Origin: Dehalococcoidia bacterium UBA1141 | GTDB lineage: Bacteria > Chloroflexota > Dehalococcoidia > Lucifugimonadales > UBA3495 | Assembly (NCBI GenBank): GCA_002311385.1 | Contig: DCAE01000115.1 | Span: 30,328-36,778, forward strand | DNA length: 6,451 nt | Direction: 5' to 3' | In this document: positions 1-5,573 of the stretch, one piece after another | Position numbering within the stretch: the first letter of the stretch is position 1 | Layout: each line of letters starts with the position of its first letter | The notes under the pieces: generated by a model | Told to the model about the DNA's origin: nothing | Database searches by the model: none | What the model saw: the letters and a program-made list of their open reading frames with translations, nothing else | Position numbers and translations under genes: made by a program

Positions 1-25
1 AACTACCCTGTGACTACCAAGATGG

Positions 26-43
26 AATCAATTGATTAATCAA
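26..43. promoter_or_regulatory. Overlapping palindromes upstream of the propeller gene
   Basis: Two perfect 12-bp palindromes overlap here: AATCAATTGATT at 26-37 and TTGATTAATCAA at 32-43. They give alternating AATCAA/TTGATT half-sites that end at the ribosome binding site. The placement would suit an operator or a short leader hairpin controlling the gene at 55. This is inference from symmetry and position alone; an AT-rich stretch can form such palindromes by chance. Confidence 0.3.
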
Positions 44-48
44 GGAGG
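42..48 (+). promoter_or_regulatory. Ribosome binding site for the Asp-box protein
   Basis: AAGGAGG lies 6 nt before the ATG at 55. It is a near-perfect Shine-Dalgarno sequence and fixes the start codon. Confidence 0.85.
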
Positions 49-54
49 CAATCC

Positions 55-1131
55 ATGACCTCACAGAACCATAAGACCTTTGTATACGTGGGAATCGGCG
101 GAGAGCATCCCTTGGCCGCAGCGGCCGAGCCTAATTCCTTGGGCGAAGGCGGACTCTTCCGTAGGGGCGATGACGAGGAAGCTTGGCAACCGCTAACCGA
201 CGGACTACCCGCCGACCCTCAGGTGAGGGCAATGGCCATCCACCCGGAGAATCCTCAGGTTCTTTTCGCAGGTACCCAAGACGGAGTCTACCGAACCAGC
301 GACCGGGGTGAGCACTGGGAAGCGACGGACTCGCCGAAGGCCGAAGTGTGGTCCATCGTATTCCATCCAACCAAACCCGACATCATGCTGGCTGGCTTTG
401 ATAAAGGCATGATTTGCAAATCTGAAGACGGCGGCCTGACCTGGAAGAAAACCGATACCGGCAAGGTAGTTTTTCCACACATCACCATGGAGCCCACCGA
501 GATTGTAAAGAGAATCATCGGGCTGTCATTTGACGCAGCAAGCCCGCTGGATGTTTACGGGGCTGTGGAAGTTGGCGGCCTCTTGGCCAGCCGAGACGGC
601 GGAGATACTTGGGAGTCAATCACCGACGGCCACTACACACGCATGGGCCCGGTTGACCTGCACGGAGTTCAGGTAAATTCCAGCGCAGCCGGTCTGGTAT
701 ACATCATCACTCAACTGGCTATGTTCCGAAGCCGGGACAGGGGCCAACGTTGGGAGTTCGTTCCCATTGACGAAATGTTCCCTGGAGGCAGCTACTGCCG
801 TGGGTTAATCGTCGCCCCCAACGACCCCAATATCATGTACTTGGCCGCAGGAGCTGGCGGTGGCAGCGCCCCTCAGGGCACGGTTGAAGAGGGTGCTCTC
901 ATGCGGAGCAAGGACGCTGGCGAGACATGGGACCGGCTGGATTTGGGGGATGTTCCCGGCACTCGCATGTTCCAGATTGCCATAGATGCCGCCGCTCCGT
1001 CCCACGTCTACTGCACCGACTATAGCGGAGACGTGTACAGCAGCTACGACTCGGGTGAAACCTGGAGCAAGAGCCAGGTGCCCGTAGAAACCTCCAGGGC
1101 ACGCCACGTCTATCCAATGGTCTGCGGATAA
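55..1131 (+). CDS. Asp-box (BNR/sialidase-like) beta-propeller protein
   Basis: A 358-residue protein built of repeated Asp-box motifs of the form S-x-D-x-G-x-T-W. They are TSDRGEHW (81-88), SEDGGLTW (123-130), SRDGGDTW (179-186), SRDRGQRW (226-233), SKDAGETW (285-292) and SYDSGETW (330-337), with a degenerate copy ending in W44. Each is preceded by strands such as VLFAGTQDGVYR. Six or seven such units suggest a closed beta-propeller of the kind annotated as WD40/YVTN/BNR-like, sortilin-like or exo-sialidase-like. There is no signal peptide or membrane segment, so it is probably cytoplasmic. I see no sialidase FRIP motif or catalytic set, so an enzymatic role is not supported; binding or scaffolding is more likely. 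The start is set by AAGGAGG 6 nt upstream. It is followed by a 162-bp repeat-containing spacer and then a co-oriented gene. The fold call is strong; the function is unknown. Confidence 0.9.
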   Translation: MTSQNHKTFVYVGIGGEHPLAAAAEPNSLGEGGLFRRGDDEEAWQPLTDGLPADPQVRAMAIHPENPQVLFAGTQDGVYRTSDRGEHWEATDSPKAEVWSIVFHPTKPDIMLAGFDKGMICKSEDGGLTWKKTDTGKVVFPHITMEPTEIVKRIIGLSFDAASPLDVYGAVEVGGLLASRDGGDTWESITDGHYTRMGPVDLHGVQVNSSAAGLVYIITQLAMFRSRDRGQRWEFVPIDEMFPGGSYCRGLIVAPNDPNIMYLAAGAGGGSAPQGTVEEGALMRSKDAGETWDRLDLGDVPGTRMFQIAIDAAAPSHVYCTDYSGDVYSSYDSGETWSKSQVPVETSRARHVYPMVCG

Positions 1132-1138
1132 ATCCTCT

Positions 1139-1167
1139 GCTATCAGCTATCAGCTATCAGCTATCAG
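1139..1167. repeat. Four tandem GCTATCA heptamers
   Basis: The heptamer GCTATCA is repeated four times without change (1139-1145, 1146-1152, 1153-1159, 1160-1166), followed by a G that starts a partial fifth copy. The last unit also forms the left arm of the long inverted repeat that follows. Exact short tandem copies like this often vary in number between strains. Confidence 0.9.
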
Positions 1168-1243
1168 TGGTCAGCCAGCCGCCATTGTCGTTGGCCGCAG
1201 AATCTTTACGGCAGAGGCGCTCTGGTGTCTGACCGCTGATAGC
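1160..1243 (+). repeat. Long imperfect palindrome, possible terminator or MITE-like element
   Basis: Arms at 1160-1174 (GCTATCAGTGGTCAG) and 1229-1243 (CTGACCGCTGATAGC) are complementary over 15 positions with one G:U pair. Pairing can continue inward at 1175-1178/1222-1225, 1180-1183/1216-1219 and 1194-1197/1209-1212, which gives one long bulged hairpin. The right arm is followed by T-rich sequence (TTTTATT, then TTTTTT). It could terminate transcription after the propeller gene, or be a small dispersed element. I favour a dispersed structured repeat that may also terminate. No coding potential is apparent. Confidence 0.6.
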
Positions 1244-1276
1244 TTTTATTCCAGCTTTTTTCCAACTATTTTTCCC

Positions 1277-1283
1277 AAGGAGA
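1277..1283 (+). promoter_or_regulatory. Ribosome binding site for the 204-residue protein
   Basis: AAGGAGA lies 10 nt before the ATG at 1294, which supports that start codon. Confidence 0.75.
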
Positions 1284-1293
1284 TTTAACCACC

Positions 1294-1908
1294 ATGTCAT
1301 TGGATCGTGCCACGTTTGGCGTCAGTGACGCTGATTTGGGTCTTATGGTCCTAGAAAAAACCGAAATGCCCGAGGAGTTTCTTGGGCATCAGGTGGTGCG
1401 CGAAGGCCCGTTGAACAATGAAGCCATGGCTGAAAATGGATTCGCCAACAGCACAGCGGAACGGTTCAAGCAAGCTGGCCGGATCAACGGCTTCATGCGG
1501 GAATTCGGACCCACATCCAACATGTCGGCCCCCGATGGATTCAACTTCCTAGCAGCGTCTGTTGCCCACCTTTTCGCCACGCCCGACTCTGTGGTTGGCT
1601 GGATGCAAGATGTTTTCCTCAAGGACTTTGAAGAGAATATCGGCGAAGGAGTCGGTGAGGGCCATCAATTGGTATCGGCCCAGCGTTTGGAGCCCAAAAA
1701 CTTCTTTGACGAGGCCGTCGCCCTGCGGATTCTCCAAGGTGGGCCAACGGGACTGATATCGTCAACCGTCATAGATTTCCGGGTGGGCCGGATTCTAGGC
1801 GTGGCTTTCGTTGGCACTGTGGGCGATCACGAGCGCATGGATTTAGCCACCGAGGTCGGACTGGCCTTGGAGAAACGCATCGTCAGGATTGCGTTGGGCG
1901 GTGGTTAG
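1294..1908 (+). CDS. Conserved-looking protein of unknown function, 204 aa
   Basis: I do not recognise a named family. The protein has no signal peptide, membrane segment or obvious enzyme motif. Visible pieces are an N-terminal segment with MPEEF (residues 25-29), a motif AGRINGFMREF (61-71), a helical stretch around 85-115 (AASVAHLF, DSVVGWMQDVF), and a C-terminal strand-rich part with DFRVGRILGVAFVGTVG (161-177) followed by a helix. The pattern 'GRI.GF...F', then 'V..F.T...', then 'DFR.GR....V' resembles small uncharacterised Chloroflexota and actinobacterial proteins that look like a soluble sensor or lipoprotein domain without its anchor; that is recollection, not proof. AAGGAGA 10 nt upstream supports the ATG. 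It follows the propeller gene on the same strand and ends 16 nt before the convergent protease gene. Confidence 0.8.
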   Translation: MSLDRATFGVSDADLGLMVLEKTEMPEEFLGHQVVREGPLNNEAMAENGFANSTAERFKQAGRINGFMREFGPTSNMSAPDGFNFLAASVAHLFATPDSVVGWMQDVFLKDFEENIGEGVGEGHQLVSAQRLEPKNFFDEAVALRILQGGPTGLISSTVIDFRVGRILGVAFVGTVGDHERMDLATEVGLALEKRIVRIALGGG

Positions 1909-1924
1909 GCGGCTAGCCCTGGGT

Positions 1925-2566
1925 CTATAGGACACTTGAGAGAATCTCTTGTTCGGGCTTCCCGGTACCCAATCGGTCCTTCAAGAATTTCTTAACCACG
2001 TGGACCGGCACCGCCAATCCCACGTTGGGACCCACCATGATGGTGTTGATGCCCACCAGACGTCCTTGAGAGTCCAGCAACGGTCCGCCGGAGTGGCCTG
2101 GCCGCAAACTTAGGCTGGCCGCCACCCATTCTCTACCGCCTTGGGGTGCTTCGGGCAGGTCTGGCCCAACCTCGATGATTACCCCCATTGAGACTGCGCC
2201 ATGGACGCCCAACGGATGGCCCAAGGCCATTACCCACTGCCCGGCCGCCAAGTCTTTGGAGTCGCCCAACTCGATTGTCGGCAGAGGTGGTGTTTCCAAA
2301 TCTTGGAAGTCGATCTCCAACACCGCAATGTCTTTATCCGTATCACTGGCTAGCACTTTGGCCGGATGAACATTTCCGCCGGGCAATGAAACTTCCAAGT
2401 TGCCCTGCGCAGTCACATGGGCATTGGTAACAATCAAGCCGTCGGAATGCCAGATGCTGCCTGCGCCTATCCCTCGTCCGCCGCTGCGGATTACAACCAG
2501 GCTGCGCTTGGCATTTTCAACCAATTCGCCCAGTTCCATGTTCAACGATTCAATCTGATCTAACAT
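1925..2566 (-). CDS. Trypsin-like serine protease (S1C, DegP/HtrA-type) without PDZ
   Basis: A 213-residue protein formed by a single chymotrypsin-fold protease domain of the HtrA type. The catalytic triad is visible: His50 in VTNAHV, Asp79 in DKDIAVLEI and Ser159 in GHSGGPLLD. The oxyanion loop reads GHSGG where many HtrA proteins have GNSGG. The domain ends with VGINT and AVPVHVVKKFL, as in HtrA proteases, and the protein stops there with no PDZ domain. The N-terminus (MLDQIESLNMELGEL) is a soluble helix, so no export signal is seen and the enzyme probably acts in the cytoplasm. I chose the ATG at 2566, preceded by a G-rich GGGGGTA; a TTG at 2581 in the same frame would add five residues. 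It lies 27 nt downstream of the PDZ-bearing paralogue, so the two are probably one transcript. Substrate unknown. Confidence 0.88.
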   Translation of the reverse strand: MLDQIESLNMELGELVENAKRSLVVIRSGGRGIGAGSIWHSDGLIVTNAHVTAQGNLEVSLPGGNVHPAKVLASDTDKDIAVLEIDFQDLETPPLPTIELGDSKDLAAGQWVMALGHPLGVHGAVSMGVIIEVGPDLPEAPQGGREWVAASLSLRPGHSGGPLLDSQGRLVGINTIMVGPNVGLAVPVHVVKKFLKDRLGTGKPEQEILSSVL

Positions 2567-2593
2567 CGTATCTACCCCCAAGACCCGGCGTCT

Positions 2594-3502
2594 TTATGAT
2601 CCGCTGGGAGGCCGACTGGCCAACGTGACTGAAACTTCTTGAAGCTGTCCACCGCGCACTACGCTAACGGAAATTGCCTGGTCAATCTTGTCCGCATCCA
2701 GACTCTCCAACAGGTCGTCAAGCTGTTTAAGCGGTCTGCCGTCTAGGGTTACCAAAGTGTCACCCAAGAACAGCCCACCTTTTGCGGCGGGTCCGTCAGG
2801 TTCCACCGAGACGACCAACAGCCCCGTTGATTGTCCCAGTTGGTCCACAAGAGCTTCCGGCAGCCGGGCAGGCTGAGAGCCCACGCCGATGTATGCCCGC
2901 AGGATACGGCCATGGGCCAACAACGCTCCCACCACTCTTTTTACGGTATTCAACGGCAGGGCCAAAGAAGTTCCACTGAGCAAAGCAGAGGTTGTTAGCC
3001 CAACCACCTTGCCGTCAGCAGCTACTATCGGCCCCCCGGAGAAGCCCGGAGGCATCACCAAGTCGGCTTGGATGTATTGGTCCACAACGCCTCCGGCATG
3101 GGTGCGCCAGCTCTTGCCCAAGGCACCTATGATTCCCATGGTTGCTTGCACGTTATTGCCGGGGCGGGCCAAAGCCAAGGCCAGATGTCCGACCTGCAGG
3201 CTGTCCGGCTGGACCCACTGGAGGGTTGACAAGCTCGACGCATCGATTCGCAAGACCGCCAAGTCGGTGGTGGGGTCCCGGCCCACGAGAGTAGCCGGGA
3301 GTGATTCTCCTTGTGGCATCCCCACAGAGATATTTTCGTCACGCTCCAAAACGTGATGGGCGGTGACGACGAGGCCATCGGCGGACCAGATGATGCCGCT
3401 TGCGGGTACACGGTCCCTTCCTTCCACACGCAACACGCCCACACCCGATGAGGAAACTGCGTCGGCCAATGCGTCGGATAGTCCAGTAAGAACGTTACTC
3501 AT
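2594..3502 (-). CDS. HtrA/DegP-like serine protease with C-terminal PDZ domain
   Basis: A 302-residue S1C protease. The triad is His50 (VVTAHHV), Asp80 (PTTDLAVLRI) and Ser155 (PGFSGGPIV). A PDZ domain follows at about 202-295, with the carboxylate-binding-like strand YIGVG, then GLLVVSVEPDGPAAKGGL, GDTLVTLDGRPL and a closing VSVTLAS. The order protease-PDZ matches DegP/DegQ/DegS. Unlike those, it has no signal peptide or membrane anchor; the first residues, MSNVLTGLSDALADAV, look like a soluble helix, so a cytoplasmic location is inferred. The frame stays open to 3592, but the ATG at 3502 is preferred because AAGGAGA lies 6 nt upstream and the protease domain aligns from there. It is followed after 27 nt by a second protease lacking PDZ, similar in its N-terminal helix and fold, which suggests an old tandem duplication. 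The decayed response regulator lies about 200 bp upstream. Confidence 0.92.
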   Translation of the reverse strand: MSNVLTGLSDALADAVSSSGVGVLRVEGRDRVPASGIIWSADGLVVTAHHVLERDENISVGMPQGESLPATLVGRDPTTDLAVLRIDASSLSTLQWVQPDSLQVGHLALALARPGNNVQATMGIIGALGKSWRTHAGGVVDQYIQADLVMPPGFSGGPIVAADGKVVGLTTSALLSGTSLALPLNTVKRVVGALLAHGRILRAYIGVGSQPARLPEALVDQLGQSTGLLVVSVEPDGPAAKGGLFLGDTLVTLDGRPLKQLDDLLESLDADKIDQAISVSVVRGGQLQEVSVTLASRPPSGS

Positions 3503-3508
3503 TGTAGT

Positions 3509-3515
3509 TCTCCTT
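3509..3515 (-). promoter_or_regulatory. Ribosome binding site deciding the HtrA start
   Basis: On the minus strand AAGGAGA lies 6 nt before the ATG at 3502. This selects that start over an upstream in-frame ATG at 3592, which would add 30 unrelated, Pro/Trp/Cys-rich residues. Confidence 0.85.
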
Positions 3516-3632
3516 ATTCCCCGGTGATGACAATCCCAAGGGAGATCCGGTTGTTTAGGTTCCAGGTTAGCGGATACACAAGGCCAAGGCACGACCCTTA
3601 CGGCTAGGGGATGGCCTGGAAGAAAGACTAGG

Positions 3633-3704
3633 TTCCGGTATTGGTCCAGAAGTTTTGGCCTAGAAGTCTTGGCCTAGCGGTATTGGTTTACAGCGGTTTT
3701 GGAT
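3633..3704. repeat. Degenerate 14-bp tandem repeat, about five units
   Basis: Successive units on the plus strand are TTCCGGTATTGGTC (3633-3646), CAGAAGTTTTGGCC (3647-3660), TAGAAGTCTTGGCC (3661-3674), TAGCGGTATTGGTT (3675-3688) and, after a 2-nt shift, CAGCGGTTTTGGAT (3691-3704). All share a GT-n-TTGG core. Units 2 and 3 are nearly identical, and units 1 and 4 share CGGTATTGGT. The array fills the gap after the response regulator and reaches its stop codon. The period is not a multiple of three. It may be a replication-slippage array or a row of protein-binding sites; function unknown. Confidence 0.7.
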
Positions 3705-4003
3705 CACAGTAGAATCAGGCCAAGGCGGGTGGCCTTAGTGACAGCTTCAGTGCGGCTTTGGGCGCCCGGCTTACCCATGAGGGAATTGACGTGGAATTTG
3801 ACTGTATGCTCGCTTATCCCCAACCGGTTGGCGATGGCCTTGTTGGGCAACCCCTCGGCCAAGAGACCAAGGGCCTCGCTCTCTCTGGGAGTTAATTGTG
3901 GGAGTGGGCCTAATGGAGCAACCGGCATGGTTGTGGTGGGAAGGCCCAGGCTAGGGTCCGTCACGGATAGCCCTCGTGCCACGGCTGCCAAGGCAGAAAC
4001 CAA
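3704..4003 (-). CDS. C-terminal LuxR/GerE helix-turn-helix fragment of the broken regulator
   Basis: This 99-residue open frame could begin at the TTG at 4003, immediately after a TAA. It carries a GerE/LuxR DNA-binding domain: LTPRESEALGLLAEGLPN from about residue 37 and the recognition segment ISEHTVKFHVNSLMGK at about 63-78. No ribosome binding site precedes the TTG, so independent translation is doubtful unless ribosomes restart after the stop. Residue 79 is Pro in GKPGAQSRTEA, where the family normally has Leu (GKLG), and this may damage the last helix. It is best read as the distal half of the pseudogene spanning 3704-4338, listed separately because gene callers may report it. Confidence 0.5.
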   Translation of the reverse strand: MVSALAAVARGLSVTDPSLGLPTTTMPVAPLGPLPQLTPRESEALGLLAEGLPNKAIANRLGISEHTVKFHVNSLMGKPGAQSRTEAVTKATRLGLILL

Positions 4004-4338
4004 TTAATCAATATTCGTGTTTCTGAGGAGCAGACCACGAGCCCCTGCCGCATGGGCTTGGCTGTCAAGGAATCATCGGCCAACAGGGCCAATACAGGCG
4101 GAGCAGCTTCGGTTAATTGGGAAAGACTCGCCAACGATCCAACCGGATTCCAGCCCAAGTCCCACACCAACACATGGGGGAGGTAGACTTCTAGGAGCGA
4201 ATCGATATCGTCATCGCCGGTGGCCTGCCCAACCACCTCCACCTGGGATTGCTGGGCCAGCATCGCCGTCAAACCTGCTCTTGACAACTGGTCGTCAGCG
4301 ACTATTAGCACCCGCAGTGGGTTAAATGGCAGCGCCAT
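3961..4338 (-). CDS. N-terminal receiver fragment of the broken regulator
   Basis: A 125-residue open frame whose first 99 residues form a CheY-like receiver domain with Asp60 in VWDLGW. The last 26 residues, after KPMRQG, come from the wrong frame and look unlike any receiver end (WFLPWQPWHEGYP). The start ATG is 13 nt after the stop of the dehydrogenase gene, with only a weak purine stretch before it, so translational coupling is likely. If expressed it would be a receiver missing alpha-5 and all DNA-binding parts. It is the proximal half of the pseudogene at 3704-4338. Confidence 0.5.
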   Translation of the reverse strand: MALPFNPLRVLIVADDQLSRAGLTAMLAQQSQVEVVGQATGDDDIDSLLEVYLPHVLVWDLGWNPVGSLASLSQLTEAAPPVLALLADDSLTAKPMRQGLVVCSSETRILINWFLPWQPWHEGYP

Positions 4339-4351
4339 AGTTACCGGCCTG

Positions 4352-5425
4352 TTAGGTCTCTCTCAAAATCCGGACCACTTCATCACCCACCTGTCCTGTG
4401 GTGGCGGTTCCGCCTAGGTCGGGGGTCAAAACTCGACGCTCGTTCAGACAGCGGGCCACGGCTTCGTCTAGTTTTTGCGCCGAGGTTGACTCGCCCAAGT
4501 GGTCCAACATCATAGCCACGGCCGAGATGGTGGCCAAGGGATTGGCGATTCCCTTGCCGGTGATGTCGAAGGCCGCTCCATGTACCGGCTCAAACATGGA
4601 AGGGTGTTCCTTCTCCGGGTTGATGTTGGCGCTGGGCGCCAGGCCCATGCTGCCAGTCACCACGGCGGCGATGTCCGACAATATATCCGCGAACAGGTTG
4701 GAAGCCACCATCACGTCGAAGATCTCTGGCCAGCGCACCAAATCCATGCAGGCCCGGTCAACCAATAATGACTCGGTTTCCACCTGGGGGAACTCGGTAG
4801 CGACGTCTTGGAACACCTCGTCCCAGAACACCATGCCGAAAGACTGAGCATTTGATTTGGTCACAGAAGTGACCTTCATCATCTTGTTGCGGCGAACGCA
4901 GTACTCGAATGCGGCGCGAATGATTCGCTCTGTACCTCGTCTGGTAAACACGTTGGTCTGCATCACTGTTTCATAGGGCGTGCCGCCATACAATCTGCCA
5001 CCCACCGGAGCGTACTCTCCTTCAGTGTTCTCCCGGAATAGCACCAGGTCGATATCGCCAGCCTTTTTGCCTGCCAACGGAGAGGCCACGCCGGGATACA
5101 AGTAGGATGGCCGAATGCACACCCCTTGATCGAAACGCCGGCGCATGGGTAGCAGCAGACCATGCAGGGTTATGTGGTCTGGAATATTGGGGTCACCTAC
5201 TGCGCCGAACAGGATTGCGTCGGAGGACTGAAGCTGCTCAATGCCGTCTTCAGGCATGAGCATTCCAGTTTCCCGGTAGTAGTCGGAACCCCAAGGATAA
5301 TCCGCATAGTTAAAGCTAAGGCCGCTGGCCCCGCCGGCCATTGCTTCCAACACCTTCCTGCCCTCGGCAATCACCTCGGGTCCGACACCGTCTCCGGGTA
5401 TTACGGCCAGGTTGTACTCTGCCAT
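4352..5425 (-). CDS. D-malate/tartrate-type decarboxylating dehydrogenase (isopropylmalate dehydrogenase superfamily)
   Basis: A complete 357-residue beta-decarboxylating dehydrogenase that oxidises a 2-hydroxy acid and releases CO2. Visible elements are the N-terminal IPGDGVGPEV (9-18), substrate-binding arginines in PMRRRFDQ (95-97), R105 and R131, catalytic Tyr138 in RENTEGEY, Lys190 in VTKSNAQS, metal-binding Asp223, Asp247 and Asp251 (NLFADILSD), and the nucleotide region GSMGLAPSANI with EPVHGAAFDITGKGIANP. Asp287 at the cofactor position suggests NAD+. The segment RRRFDQGVCIRPSYLYPGV and the motif DHITLHGLLLP match E. coli DmlA and tartrate dehydrogenases better than LeuB, so D-malate or tartrate is the likelier substrate; 3-isopropylmalate is the main alternative. 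AAGGGGA 9 nt upstream supports the ATG at 5425. No leu or citrate-cycle genes adjoin it, so the pathway is not shown by context. Cytoplasmic. Confidence 0.9.
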   Translation of the reverse strand: MAEYNLAVIPGDGVGPEVIAEGRKVLEAMAGGASGLSFNYADYPWGSDYYRETGMLMPEDGIEQLQSSDAILFGAVGDPNIPDHITLHGLLLPMRRRFDQGVCIRPSYLYPGVASPLAGKKAGDIDLVLFRENTEGEYAPVGGRLYGGTPYETVMQTNVFTRRGTERIIRAAFEYCVRRNKMMKVTSVTKSNAQSFGMVFWDEVFQDVATEFPQVETESLLVDRACMDLVRWPEIFDVMVASNLFADILSDIAAVVTGSMGLAPSANINPEKEHPSMFEPVHGAAFDITGKGIANPLATISAVAMMLDHLGESTSAQKLDEAVARCLNERRVLTPDLGGTATTGQVGDEVVRILRET

Positions 5426-5434
5426 GTTTTTATT

Positions 5435-5441
5435 TCCCCTT
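5435..5441 (-). promoter_or_regulatory. Ribosome binding site for the dehydrogenase
   Basis: Minus-strand AAGGGGA lies 9 nt before the ATG at 5425. It is a slightly imperfect Shine-Dalgarno sequence at normal spacing. Confidence 0.7.
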
Positions 5442-5524
5442 GTTTTGAGTCGCTAATCAGAGTCGTCTAATAAGTAAATCTCATGCTAGCGGGCCAAATG
5501 AGGTGAATCGAACGCTTAACACAA

Positions 5525-5558
5525 GAGATTCTTCGTCGCTGCGCTCCTCAGAATGACA
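5525..5558. repeat. Dispersed-type intergenic repeat (CTTCGTCGCTGCGCTCCTCAG core)
   Basis: The segment begins GAGATTCTTCGTCGCTGCG and ends CTCAGAATGACA. It belongs to a loose class of short intergenic repeats that I recall seeing in many copies in Chloroflexota and other bacterial genomes. ATTCT at 5528-5532 can pair with AGAAT at 5549-5553 to form a small hairpin. It lies between the kinase stop and the dehydrogenase promoter region. Only one copy is in this window, so its repeated nature rests on recollection. Confidence 0.55.
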
Positions 5559-5573
5559 ATTTCGTTTCCGCTT

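Larger units (their letters stand above)
3704..4338 (-). pseudogene. Frameshifted and interrupted NarL/LuxR-family response regulator
   Basis: The receiver domain starts at the ATG at 4338 (LRVLIVADDQLSRAGLTAML, phosphoacceptor-like Asp in VLVWDLGWNP at residue 60) and reads in one frame to KPMRQG near 4042. The expected continuation, ARGLLLRNTNID, then LVSALAAVARG and the GerE domain, is in another frame. One added base in the four-G run at 4042-4045 would restore it. The restored frame then meets TAA at 4004-4006, where a CAA Gln codon would fit. The repaired product would be about 210 residues, the usual NarL length. The receiver is atypical: the acidic pair reads ADD, and the beta-5 Lys position reads Arg in GLLLRN, so phosphorylation-independent control is possible for the family. 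The gene starts 13 nt after the dehydrogenase stop and precedes the protease pair. Two independent lesions plus a Leu-to-Pro change favour decay over a sequencing error. Confidence 0.8.

Noticed and set aside
1909..1924. Shared terminator between the convergent genes
   Set aside because: The 16-nt gap shows no convincing stem followed by a T run on either strand.
2889..3356. 155-codon plus-strand open frame opposite the HtrA gene
   Set aside because: The minus strand encodes a convincing protease with full triad and PDZ. The plus-strand translation is low-complexity Pro/Thr-rich, without motifs.
3503..3592. Upstream extension of the HtrA protease by 30 residues
   Set aside because: The added residues are unlike protease N-termini, and a strong AAGGAGA 6 nt before the ATG at 3502 makes the shorter form far more likely.
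4398..4847. 149-codon plus-strand open frame opposite the dehydrogenase
   Set aside because: The dehydrogenase motifs on the minus strand are unambiguous, and this translation has no recognisable domain.
5495..5520. Minus-strand GTTCGATTCACCTC resembling a tRNA T-arm
   Set aside because: The flanking five-base stem pairs at only three positions, and no acceptor, D or anticodon arm can be built around it.
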